A DNA stretch of 31,514 bases from Methylobacter sp. Its GTDB lineage: Bacteria > Pseudomonadota > Gammaproteobacteria > Methylococcales > Methylomonadaceae. The notes below the pieces were generated by a model, which did no database searches, was not told the DNA's origin, and was given only the letters and a program-made list of their open reading frames with translations. The first letter of the stretch is position 1; each line of letters opens with the position of its first letter. The stretch spans positions 1 through 31,514 of the forward strand of contig JALNYY010000034.1 in assembly GCA_023229605.1 (NCBI GenBank), written 5' to 3'. The translations under genes were made by a program, and so were the position numbers. Of this stretch, positions 15,981-23,580 are shown in pieces.

Positions 15981-16133
15981 TTATATACGAACAAGAAAAA
16001 TAATAATGGCCACAAATAACAGGGTCGTTGCAAATTCCTCCAGCCGTTCAGCAAACGGCGGTTTGCCATCCCCCATAATGAGTTCAATTCTATTGGTTAC
16101 TTGGTCACGCATGTGTATCCGTTGTTGCAACAT
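15981..16133 (-). CDS. 50-residue membrane micropeptide in the lexA operon
   Basis: The frame from ATG 16133-16131 to TAA 15983-15981 encodes 50 residues. The N-terminal 33 are polar (MLQQRIHMRDQVTNRIE, then GDGKPPFAERLEEF), the C-terminal 17 are a single hydrophobic helix (ATTLLFVAIIIFLVRI), so a tail-anchored or N-in single-span inner-membrane protein is likely. An AGGAG ribosome site lies seven bases before the ATG and overlaps the lexA stop codon (TAGGAG); the intergenic gap is only 10 bases. Co-transcription with lexA implies SOS control. By analogy with lexA-sulA in Pseudomonas and SOS micropeptides such as SidA in Caulobacter it could block division during DNA damage. I do not recognise the family; the function is inference. 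Confidence 0.72.
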   Translation of the reverse strand: MLQQRIHMRDQVTNRIELIMGDGKPPFAERLEEFATTLLFVAIIIFLVRI

Positions 16134-16143
16134 GATATTTCTC

Positions 16144-16779
16144 CTAATGGTTTCTAGTATAACTGCGCATTTGGCCTACTAATACGCCTTGAATTTCCAC
16201 TTGTTCCGGTTTGTAGTGCATCGCTTCCATTGCTGAATTAGCGGGGATAAGTAATGTTTCGTGCGGGTATTGCTCAATAAATTTCAATGTGGCTTCGGCT
16301 TTATTGACCAAGGCCACCACAATTTCACCATTACGGGCATGGCTGCGTTGTTCGATAATCACCCAGTCGCCATCGAAAATGCCTTGCTCAAGCATGGAAT
16401 CGCCTTTTACTTTAAGGATGTAACAGGGTTTTTGTGTTTTCAGCTGATCAGGAATGACCATATAAGTAATATTTTCGACGGCTTCGATGGGTTTTCCGGC
16501 GGCTATAATGCCGACAAACGGCAGTGAGCTTTGGTCATCGGAATGGTGGATCATTTCTTTTGCGTATTGGGTAAGGCGGATGCCGCGTTGCTTGCGTTCC
16601 GGCGCTTCGATCAGGTTTTCTTTAATCAAGGCTTTAATGTGATTATGCAAGGAGCCGCGGGATTTTAAGCCCATGCACGCACAAAGCTCTTCCAGTGTTG
16701 GCGGATGGGGGAATTTATCCTGGTGTTGCAATAAGAAATCGAAGACTTCCTGCTGTTTTCTTGTGAGTGATTTAATCAT
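16144..16779 (-). CDS. lexA: LexA-type SOS repressor
   Basis: 211 residues from ATG 16779. A GTG at 16815 would add 12 residues encoded inside the operator region and is unlikely. The N-terminal winged helix (LTRKQQEVFDFL, then PTLEELCACMGL, recognition helix SRGSLHNHIKALIKENLIE) is LexA-like but its recognition helix differs from E. coli (SPNAAEEHLKAL). The self-cleavage domain is complete: Ala94-Gly95 cleavage site (GIIAAGKP), catalytic Ser128 (KGDSM) and Lys166 (TLKFIE). It represses SOS genes until RecA-stimulated autocleavage. An operator-like inverted repeat lies directly upstream and the micropeptide gene follows after 10 bases. Confidence 0.93.
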   Translation of the reverse strand: MIKSLTRKQQEVFDFLLQHQDKFPHPPTLEELCACMGLKSRGSLHNHIKALIKENLIEAPERKQRGIRLTQYAKEMIHHSDDQSSLPFVGIIAAGKPIEAVENITYMVIPDQLKTQKPCYILKVKGDSMLEQGIFDGDWVIIEQRSHARNGEIVVALVNKAEATLKFIEQYPHETLLIPANSAMEAMHYKPEQVEIQGVLVGQMRSYTRNH

Positions 16780-16784
16780 AATTC

Positions 16785-16832
16785 GTTCTTTATTTGTTTT
16801 TAAAAAATATATCACAAGAACAAATAAAGAAC
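16785..16832. promoter_or_regulatory. Pair of GTTC-N7-GTT(C/T) sites facing each other: likely LexA operators
   Basis: Plus strand 16785-16799 reads GTTC-TTTATTT-GTTT and 16818-16832 reads GAAC-AAATAAA-GAAC, the reverse complement being GTTC-TTTATTT-GTTC. The two 15-base arms are mirror copies with one mismatch, 18 bases apart, starting six bases upstream of the lexA ATG. GTTC-N7-GTTC is the LexA box of alphaproteobacteria, not the CTGT-N8-ACAG box of most gammaproteobacteria. A TATATT -10 candidate for lexA lies between the arms (minus strand). Confidence 0.7.
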
Positions 16833-16953
16833 AACAAGGAATTGGCGTTCTCTTTTTAGCTTAACTAACTTACGGGGCCGGCTTGGGGTATGATTGGCGC
16901 TAAGGGTGTGAATTGCAGATCGCCCGACTACTTTTTTTGACTTGGAGGATGCC

Positions 16954-17625
16954 ATGCAATTTGTTCCTGCATTATTACCCAGCCTGATTAAGGCAATAGA
17001 TAACGTAATCGAAACAAACGCCGAAGAAGTGACGGCTCTGGATCAGGCTATCGGCGATGGCGATCATGTGACTAATCTACAACGCGGCATTAAGGCGCTG
17101 ACGGCTCAAAGCGGCGAATTGGCTCAGCTTGATTGGGTGGCGGCCTGGCAGAAAATCGGTATGACCATGATGACGGCAGTGGGCGGAGCATCAGGTTCTT
17201 TATACGGTACGTTGTTTGTTGCGATGAGCAAGGCGGCTCGCAGTAGGCCTGTCGTGAGCGGAGTCGAGCGGCCTTTGGATTTGCAGGCTTTTGCAGAGGT
17301 ATTTGGCAGCGGCGTGGATGCGGTAAAACAGCGCGGAAAGGCCGACGCAGGCGAGAAAACCATGCTGGACGTGCTGATTCCGGTGGCGGCAAGCCTGCGT
17401 CAGGCTGCACTGGATGGGGTTGCATTACCTGAAGTTTTGCGAAATATCAGTCGGGTTGCTATAGCGGGTATGGAGTCTACCAAAGATATGTTGGCTACCA
17501 AAGGGCGCGCTTCTTTTTTGGAGGAGCGCAGCCGGGGGCATATTGATGCAGGGGCTAAAACCAGTCAGTTAATGATTTGTGCGCTGGTCTCTGTGTTGGC
17601 GGAGCATTTAACAGCCCCATCGTAA
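16954..17625 (+). CDS. dhaL: Dihydroxyacetone kinase, ADP/ATP-binding subunit DhaL
   Basis: 223 residues from ATG 16954, chosen because GGAGG lies five bases upstream; an earlier TTG at 16942 would overlap that site. The Mg-ADP pocket is visible as Asp30 with GDGDH (Asp35, Asp37), plus GGASGSLYG (77-85), RGKADAGEKTMLD and the C-terminal GRASFLEERSRGHIDAGA. DhaL donates the phosphate to dihydroxyacetone bound on DhaK. It ends tail to tail with dhaK, overlapping by 18 bases on the opposite strand. No DhaM-like gene is nearby, so an ATP-dependent type is possible. The length is near normal for DhaL. Confidence 0.93.
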   Translation: MQFVPALLPSLIKAIDNVIETNAEEVTALDQAIGDGDHVTNLQRGIKALTAQSGELAQLDWVAAWQKIGMTMMTAVGGASGSLYGTLFVAMSKAARSRPVVSGVERPLDLQAFAEVFGSGVDAVKQRGKADAGEKTMLDVLIPVAASLRQAALDGVALPEVLRNISRVAIAGMESTKDMLATKGRASFLEERSRGHIDAGAKTSQLMICALVSVLAEHLTAPS

Positions 17626-18597
17626 CGCTGCGGTATGAACGGGCGCATCCCATAGCCGGAGCAGTTCCTCATCAAGCAAGCTCAGGGTGATCGAACAGCC
17701 CGCCATGTCGAGCGAGGTGGTGTAGTTGCCGACCAGGGAACGGCAGATGTTAATGCCGCGACTTTCCCAGAACCGGGATGCCAGATCGTAAACCAGATGC
17801 AGTTCCATCAAAGGTGTCGCGCCGAAGCCGTTGATATGCAATAGCGCAGTTTGGCCTTTTTGCGGCTTTAGATCGTCATTAATACTTTCGGCCAGGTAGT
17901 CGACAATTTCGGTGGCGCTGCTGATGGTTCTGCGCTCGCGTCCGCGTTCGCCGTGAATGCCTACGCCCATTTCGATTTCGTTGTCGCTAATGTCGAAAGT
18001 GGGTTTGCCTAGTGCGGGTACCGTGCAGCTGCTCAATGCCACGCCCATGGATGCGGTGGCAAGGTTGATCCTGTCCCCCAATGCCTTGCAGGCAGCCAAG
18101 TCTGCGCCTTGCTCCGCTGCCGCGCCGAGGATTTTTTCTACTATCAGGGTGCCTGCAACCCCGCGCCGTCCGGTGCTGTGAGTTTTGGGGAAAGAAACAT
18201 CATCGCTGACCAATACGGTTTCATGCGGGCAATCGAGCATTTCAGCCGCGATTTCGAAATTCATCACATCGCCTGCATAGTTTTTGACGATGAACAAAAC
18301 GCCGCCGCCATTTTCCACGGCTTGTGCCGCCGCCAACATTTGATCAGGGGTAGGGGAGGTGAATATTTGCCCCGGACAGGCGGCATCCAGCATGCCCGAG
18401 CCTACAAAGCCGGTGTGCAGAGGCTCATGCCCTGAACCACCGCCGGAAATCAAGGCGACTTTGCCGGGCGCTGTGGGCTTTATGCGCCTGATGAAGTGCG
18501 GCTGGGTATTGAGTTGCACAATATCGGCATGAGCCTTGGCAAAGCCATGCAGGCTTTCGTCGAGTAGAGTATCAATGCTATTGATGAGTTTTTTCAT
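17608..18597 (-). CDS. dhaK: Dihydroxyacetone kinase, substrate-binding subunit DhaK
   Basis: 329 residues from ATG 18597, the normal DhaK start (MKKLINSIDTLLDE) with GGAG eight bases upstream; the ATG at 18657 would add 20 residues rich in Pro that are not family-like. Landmarks: GGGSGHEPLH (52-61, His57), NYAGD with Asp110, and GVGIHGERGR (His215), the His that binds dihydroxyacetone covalently in DhaK proteins. It lies 62 bases behind a HAD phosphatase gene on the same strand. The partner subunit gene dhaL is on the other strand, an uncommon arrangement. Confidence 0.95.
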   Translation of the reverse strand: MKKLINSIDTLLDESLHGFAKAHADIVQLNTQPHFIRRIKPTAPGKVALISGGGSGHEPLHTGFVGSGMLDAACPGQIFTSPTPDQMLAAAQAVENGGGVLFIVKNYAGDVMNFEIAAEMLDCPHETVLVSDDVSFPKTHSTGRRGVAGTLIVEKILGAAAEQGADLAACKALGDRINLATASMGVALSSCTVPALGKPTFDISDNEIEMGVGIHGERGRERRTISSATEIVDYLAESINDDLKPQKGQTALLHINGFGATPLMELHLVYDLASRFWESRGINICRSLVGNYTTSLDMAGCSITLSLLDEELLRLWDAPVHTAALRWGC

Positions 18598-18659
18598 TGC
18601 GGCGGCTCCGGTAGGTCGGATTGTTTTGAGGGGGGGTGTGGGCAGTGGGCCTGGCATGC

Positions 18660-19493
18660 CTAACTGTGTTTTTGCAATGCCTGCGTCACGGCGCGGATAT
18701 CCGGCATAACCCAGGTGGGCCGATAATCCGCTGTTTTAAAGTCTTCTTCGCTGGACACGCCCGATAAAACCATAAGACTGCGGATGCCGGTGCGCACGGC
18801 GCCAAGAATGTCAGTTTCCAGCCGGTCGCCGATAGCTACTGTTTGAGCCGGATCAACGCCCAGCAACGCGAGGGCTTGCTGGTATATGATGGGTTCGGGC
18901 TTGCCGATAATGGTTGGCGTTACGCCGGTGGCCGCCTGAAGTGCCGCCAGAATTGCGCCGTTGCCGTGGGTGAGACCGCGTTCTGTCGGCAGCGTGGTGT
19001 CCGCATTGGTGCCAATGAATTTGGCTCCGGCGCGGATATTCAGTGTAGCTGTCGCCAGCTTGTCCCACGACAGGTTTTTATCCATTCCGCAGACAACAAT
19101 ATCGGCGCCCATATTGGGATTGTTTTTGTCATCGTTCAGTTCATACAGTCCGGTCAAAGTAAAGCCGCGTTCAATAAGCGGTTGCCTGGCGCCGTCTTCG
19201 CCGATGACATATACGCGGCTTTCCGTCGGATTGGTATGCTCGGTCAGGTATAGTGCCGTTGCCATGCTGGAAGTCAGGATTTCATTACGGTTAACCGCTA
19301 CGCCCATTTGTGCAAGTTTGGTTACATATTGTTCCTGTGTCAGGCTGGCGTTGTTGGTCGCCAGAATAAAACGAATTTGTTGATTGCGTAAGGTTTGAAA
19401 AAAGTCGGCCAAACCGGGCATAGGTTGTGTGCCGTGCCATAAGACGCCATCCATGTCGATAATGAGCGCGCGAATATCGGTCAAAGGTTCCAT
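18660..19493 (-). CDS. HAD-superfamily subclass IIA phosphatase (NagD-like)
   Basis: 277 residues. HAD motifs in order: DMDGVLW with nucleophile Asp13 and Asp15, ATNNAS (45-50), Lys198 in GKPEP, and GDRLETD (222-228). The large C2a cap between motifs II and III places it with NagD, p-nitrophenylphosphatase, phosphoglycolate phosphatase and the glycerol/dihydroxyacetone phosphate phosphatases. The gene is followed on the same strand by dhaK, so a dihydroxyacetone phosphate phosphatase role (as HdpA in Corynebacterium) is a reasonable but unproved guess; phosphoglycolate phosphatase is the main alternative. ATG 19493 has GAGAG upstream. Confidence 0.88.
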   Translation of the reverse strand: MEPLTDIRALIIDMDGVLWHGTQPMPGLADFFQTLRNQQIRFILATNNASLTQEQYVTKLAQMGVAVNRNEILTSSMATALYLTEHTNPTESRVYVIGEDGARQPLIERGFTLTGLYELNDDKNNPNMGADIVVCGMDKNLSWDKLATATLNIRAGAKFIGTNADTTLPTERGLTHGNGAILAALQAATGVTPTIIGKPEPIIYQQALALLGVDPAQTVAIGDRLETDILGAVRTGIRSLMVLSGVSSEEDFKTADYRPTWVMPDIRAVTQALQKHS

Positions 19494-20153
19494 CGGGTTG
19501 TTTCTCTCTATAATGTTGGTTTTGTTATTATGTTACATCAAATACTTTAAGGTATGCGTTCCATTGAATTTTAACTGGATATCGTCTCCGGTTATGGGAG
19601 CAAGGCTATGGATAATGCAAGTTGAATGGGCTTTGGTTGGTTTTTTAAGCTTGACATAAAAAGCTTTATTTTGTCCAGATTCACATCATAACGGCTGCGA
19701 ATCAAATCAGCTGTGCTAAGTTGGCAGTATCGATAGATGACGTTAATCGTAGAATGATTATGAGGGGTATGAGTTTAGCGATTCGGGCATAGGGTTGTTG
19801 ATATGTCGAAATAGTGCATTGAAAAGGCGTGAGCAGCTTATATTTGGAGCAAAAATTCAGCCGATGTTTGGATAAAAAAGTCGCTCGTGTTGCTTTGTTT
19901 GTGTTTAAGGGACAGTCTATCCGGTTGGAAGAGATAATACGGAGGGAAGTCGGATTGTCTCAGACATATAAAATTAAAGGCTATAACATTCCGTTTGTAT
20001 ATTCCATTTCATTTGGCTGTTATTCATGCGCCAACGTAGAACATTGGGCATTGGGCATTGACATCGGTCCCCTTTCTACTTTAAAGTTACGTTCGCATAA
20101 AGAGTAAGTAACTAAAATTATAACTATTACTATAACCCATCGGAGCACGCATC
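19494..20153. other. 660-base spacer ahead of the RuMP cluster
   Basis: This stretch separates the HAD gene (minus) from hps (plus) and must hold the promoter of a strongly expressed operon. It contains a perfect -35 hexamer TTGACA at 19651-19656, inside a near-palindrome at 19653-19675, but no good -10 at the right distance. AT-rich TATAAC/TATTAC hexamers occur at about 20119-20136. A 92-codon frame at 19829-20107 has no ribosome site and no recognisable content. A GGAG site at 20142-20145 serves hps. Large leader or regulatory RNA is possible. Confidence 0.4.
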
Positions 20154-20795
20154 ATGGCAAAACCATTAATACAAATGGCATTAGATTCATTAGATTTCGA
20201 CCAAACAGTAGGCCTTGCTACCTTAGTAGCTCCTTATGTCGATATCTTTGAAATCGGAACCCCATGCATTAAACATAATGGAATTAACTTGGTTAAAGAA
20301 TTAAGAGCAAGATTCCCAGAGAAATTGCTTTTAGTCGACCTTAAAACTATGGACGCAGGCGAGTACGAAGCAACACCTTTCTATGCGGCAGGTGCTGATA
20401 TTTGTACCGTTCTTGGCGTCTCTGGCCTTGCAACTTGCGCAGGCGTTATCAAAGCAGCAAATGCATACGGTGCAGAAGCTCAAATCGATTTGATTAACGT
20501 TGAAGATAAAGTGGCGTGCGCGCGCGCAACTGCTGATATGGGAGCCCACATCATGGGTATCCATACAGGTCTTGATGCACAAGCGGCCGGCCATACTCCT
20601 TTCGCTGACCTGAACGACATCGCAAGATTAGGCTTAAACGTCAGAATTTCTGTTGCCGGCGGCATTAAACCGTCAACTGTTCAAGATGTAGTTCGCGCGG
20701 GCGCAAACATCATCGTAGTTGGTGCTGCAATCTATGGCGCGGCTTCCCCTGCTGATGCTGCGCGTGAAATTCGCGAATTGGTTGACGCGGTATAA
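20154..20795 (+). CDS. hps: 3-hexulose-6-phosphate synthase
   Basis: 213 residues. The orotidine-monophosphate-decarboxylase-type fold is recognised by EIGTPCIKHNG (33-43) and VDLKTMDAGEYE (61-72) with the DxKxxD set Asp62, Lys64 and Asp67, and by the phosphate loops VAGGIKPS and NIIVVGAAIYGA. It condenses formaldehyde with ribulose 5-phosphate to hexulose 6-phosphate, the entry step of the RuMP cycle, in the cytoplasm. GGAG lies eight bases before the ATG. phi follows after two bases. It is the first gene of the plus-strand cluster ending with tal. Confidence 0.97.
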   Translation: MAKPLIQMALDSLDFDQTVGLATLVAPYVDIFEIGTPCIKHNGINLVKELRARFPEKLLLVDLKTMDAGEYEATPFYAAGADICTVLGVSGLATCAGVIKAANAYGAEAQIDLINVEDKVACARATADMGAHIMGIHTGLDAQAAGHTPFADLNDIARLGLNVRISVAGGIKPSTVQDVVRAGANIIVVGAAIYGAASPADAAREIRELVDAV

Positions 20796-20797
20796 CT

Positions 20798-21331
20798 ATG
20801 CATCAGCAACTTATCATAGAAAAGATTTCAGGTGTTCTTGAAGCTACAGATGATACGTATGATGTAAGGTTGACCCAACTGCTTGATGGCGCCAAGCGCA
20901 TATTTATCGCAGGTGCGGGGCGTTCCAAGCTTGTTGGTAATTTCTTTGCGATGAGGCTGGTTCACGGCGGTTACGATGTGAGCGTCGTAGGCGAGATTGT
21001 GACACCGAGCATTAAAAGCGGTGACTTATTGATCATTATCTCCGGTTCCGGAGAGACTGAGCAATTAATTGCATTTACTAAAAGTGCAAAAAAAATAGGT
21101 GCTAACATCGTTTTGATTTCTGCGAAAAGCAGCTCAACTATTGGCGACTTGGCAGATGCGGTATTCCAAATCGGTAACCCGGAACAATATGGTAAGGTTT
21201 TAGGGATGCCTATGGGGACTGTGTTTGAACTGTCTACCTTGTTATTTTTGGAAGCGACCATTTCTCATATCATTCATGATAAGGGAATTCCTGAAGAAAT
21301 AATGAGAGAAAGACACGCTAATTTAGAATAG
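20798..21331 (+). CDS. phi: 6-phospho-3-hexuloisomerase
   Basis: 177 residues, a single SIS (sugar isomerase) domain: IFIAGAGRSKLVGNFFAMRL (35-54), ISGSGETEQL (80-89) and the C-terminal TVFELSTLLFLEATISHII. It isomerises hexulose 6-phosphate to fructose 6-phosphate, completing formaldehyde fixation. The ATG follows the hps stop by two bases with no strong ribosome site of its own, so translation is probably coupled. A hairpin follows at 21340-21365. Confidence 0.97.
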   Translation: MHQQLIIEKISGVLEATDDTYDVRLTQLLDGAKRIFIAGAGRSKLVGNFFAMRLVHGGYDVSVVGEIVTPSIKSGDLLIIISGSGETEQLIAFTKSAKKIGANIVLISAKSSSTIGDLADAVFQIGNPEQYGKVLGMPMGTVFELSTLLFLEATISHIIHDKGIPEEIMRERHANLE

Positions 21332-21339
21332 CGGCACAG

Positions 21340-21365
21340 GAACGAGTGGCTATGCCCACTCGTTC
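21340..21365 (+). terminator. Strong hairpin between phi and tkt
   Basis: GAACGAGTGG (21340-21349) pairs perfectly with CCACTCGTTC (21356-21365), loop of six. It lies nine bases behind the phi stop. There is no T-run, so it may be a partial terminator, an mRNA 3'-end stabiliser or a processing site that uncouples hps-phi level from tkt. Confidence 0.6.
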
Positions 21366-21466
21366 TGATCCTTGCAGGGTAAACGCCGAAAGAACAGGTT
21401 GTGCCGGAGTCGATCAGGCTGAAAATTCACCATTTAGTAATCTATAATAATAGTAAGGAGAACAAT

Positions 21467-23452
21467 ATGACTTCGCGTCGAGAATTAGCGAACGCCATAC
21501 GCGCTTTGAGCATGGATGCCGTGCAGAAAGCAAACTCTGGACATCCAGGCGCACCTATGGGCATGGCGGACATTGCCGAGGTGTTGTGGAATGATCACCT
21601 GCGCCACAATCCGTCCAATCCAAAATGGTCAGACCGTGACCGTTTTGTCCTTTCCAACGGTCACGGATCAATGCTGATTTATTCACTATTGCATTTGAGT
21701 GGCTATGATTTGCCCATGAGTGAATTAGCCTCTTTCCGTCAACTACATTCAAAATGCGCAGGACATCCTGAATACGGTTATGCGCCAGGCGTTGAAACAA
21801 CGACTGGACCGCTAGGACAAGGTATTGCCAATGGTGTAGGTTTTGCGATGGCTGAAAAGCTGCTTGCAGACCAATTCAACCGTCCAGGCCACAAAATCGT
21901 TGATCACCATACCTATGTATTCATGGGCGATGGCTGTTTAATGGAAGGCATTTCTCACGAAGCCTGTGCATTAGCGGGTACTTGGGGGTTAGGCAACTTA
22001 ATCGCTTTCTGGGATGATAACGGTATTTCCATTGATGGCCATATCGAAGGCTGGTACACGGACGATACAGTAAAACGTTTTGAAGCTTACGGGTGGCATG
22101 TTCTGTCAGTAGACGGACATAATCCTGAAGAGATTAATAAGGCAATTGCCACGGCTAAATCAATGACTGATATGCCTTCATTAATCTGCTGCAAAACAAC
22201 CATTGGTTTCGGATCGCCAAACAAAGCAGGGACCCATGAATGTCATGGCGCGGCTTTAGGTGAGGCGGAAGTTAATCTGACTAAGGCTGCTCTGGGTTGG
22301 GATCATGGTCCGTTCGAGATTCCTGCCGAGGTTTATGCGGGCTGGGATGCTAAAGCAAAAGGTGAGAGAGTAGAAGCGGCATGGAATGCTAAATTTGCGG
22401 CCTATGAGGCAGAGTATCCGGAATTAGCAGCAGAATTCAAACGCCGTATGGCTGGCGCATTACCGGCTAATTGGCAAGCAGCGGCTGAAGCATTGATTGC
22501 CGACACCAACGCAAAAGCAGAAAATCTTGCAACACGTCAATCGTCGCAAAAAGTAATCGGCGGCTTAGCTCCTACATTGCCTGAATTTTTAGGTGGTTCT
22601 GCAGATTTGACGGGCTCTAACTTGACCAGTTGCAGCAGCTTCAAACATGTCAGCGGTAAAGACACGGGTAATTACATCTCCTACGGTGTGCGTGAATTTG
22701 GCATGTACACTATTATGAACGGTATGGCGTTACATGGCGGCTTATTGCCTTTCGGCGGAACATTCCACATGTTCTCTGATTATGCAAAAAGTGCTTTGCG
22801 TATGTCAGCGTTAATGAAAATTCGCACTATTGCTGTTTTGACTCATGACTCTATTGGTCAAGGGGAAGACGGCCCAACGCATCAGCCGATTGAGAATACT
22901 TCTGCTATGCGATACATTCCAAATATGGATGTCTGGCGACCTGCTGATACAACAGAAACAGCGGTTTCCTGGGTGATGGCAGTTGAGCGGATGACAGGGC
23001 CTACAAGCTTAGTATTAAGTCGTCAAGGTTTGCCTTTTATAGCGCGTACTGATGAGCAGATTGCAGCCATCCGTAAAGGGGCATACGTTATTTCTGAAGC
23101 AGCGGGCAAAGCGCAAGTTATTTTGATTGCAACCGGTTCAGAAGTTGATTTAGCTTTAAAATCTCAGGCAGCTTTAGCAGAAAAAGGTATTCAAGCGCGT
23201 GTTGTTTCAATGCCATCAACAAATGTATTTGACCGTCAAGACCAAGCTTATAAAGACAGCGTACTAACACCAGGTGTAAAACGTGTTGCGATTGAAGCAG
23301 GTATTACTGATTTTTGGCGTAAATATGTTGGTTTAGACGGCGGAGTTGTCGGTATTAATACTTTCGGCGAATCCGCACCCGGCGGCGTGTTGATGAAACA
23401 CTTCGGCTTTACTGTTGAAAACGTTGTCAAAAACGTAGAAGCAGTACTTTAA
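21467..23452 (+). CDS. tkt: Transketolase
   Basis: 661 residues from ATG 21467, chosen because AAGGAG (21455-21460) lies six bases upstream; the open frame runs further up without a better start. Features: SGHPGAPMG with His26, NGHGSM with His66, the thiamine-diphosphate motif GDG(154-156)CLMEG...DDNG, and YGVREFGM with the catalytic Glu of the pyrimidine domain. It moves two-carbon units in the rearrangement phase that rebuilds ribulose 5-phosphate. Position between phi and two repeat-protein genes places it in the RuMP operon. Confidence 0.97.
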   Translation: MTSRRELANAIRALSMDAVQKANSGHPGAPMGMADIAEVLWNDHLRHNPSNPKWSDRDRFVLSNGHGSMLIYSLLHLSGYDLPMSELASFRQLHSKCAGHPEYGYAPGVETTTGPLGQGIANGVGFAMAEKLLADQFNRPGHKIVDHHTYVFMGDGCLMEGISHEACALAGTWGLGNLIAFWDDNGISIDGHIEGWYTDDTVKRFEAYGWHVLSVDGHNPEEINKAIATAKSMTDMPSLICCKTTIGFGSPNKAGTHECHGAALGEAEVNLTKAALGWDHGPFEIPAEVYAGWDAKAKGERVEAAWNAKFAAYEAEYPELAAEFKRRMAGALPANWQAAAEALIADTNAKAENLATRQSSQKVIGGLAPTLPEFLGGSADLTGSNLTSCSSFKHVSGKDTGNYISYGVREFGMYTIMNGMALHGGLLPFGGTFHMFSDYAKSALRMSALMKIRTIAVLTHDSIGQGEDGPTHQPIENTSAMRYIPNMDVWRPADTTETAVSWVMAVERMTGPTSLVLSRQGLPFIARTDEQIAAIRKGAYVISEAAGKAQVILIATGSEVDLALKSQAALAEKGIQARVVSMPSTNVFDRQDQAYKDSVLTPGVKRVAIEAGITDFWRKYVGLDGGVVGINTFGESAPGGVLMKHFGFTVENVVKNVEAVL

Positions 23453-23462
23453 TTTTAAAGGT

Positions 23463-23543
23463 CATATTTGCGTTAGTGGGACGGCTGAATATATTACTCG
23501 TTGATAGAGTAATATTGCCAAGTCAAGATACGACGCAAATATG
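23463..23543 (+). promoter_or_regulatory. Nested three-tier hairpin between tkt and the repeat-protein genes
   Basis: CATATTTGCGT (23463-23473) pairs perfectly with ACGCAAATATG (23533-23543). Inside, GACGGC (23480-23485) pairs with GCC-AA-GTC (23517-23524, two-base bulge). At the tip, ATATTACTC (23491-23499) pairs perfectly with GAGTAATAT (23507-23515), loop GTTGATA. All three pairings are nested, giving one long rod of about 81 bases. It starts 10 bases after the tkt stop, ends 37 bases before the next start and has no T-run. It could be a regulatory leader, a processing site or a transcript stabiliser. I know no matching class. Confidence 0.65.
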
Positions 23544-23580
23544 GCTGCTCTAAAAACAACGTATAGAGGGGGATTCACAC

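Noticed and set aside
15807..16019. 70-residue plus-strand frame with five Cys in CxxC pairs
   Set aside because: No ribosome site, and its last 39 bases overlap the better supported micropeptide gene on the other strand. Could be real only if conserved elsewhere.
19829..20107. 92-residue plus-strand frame ahead of hps
   Set aside because: GTG start without ribosome site, no recognisable sequence pattern, lies in the expected promoter/leader region of the RuMP operon.
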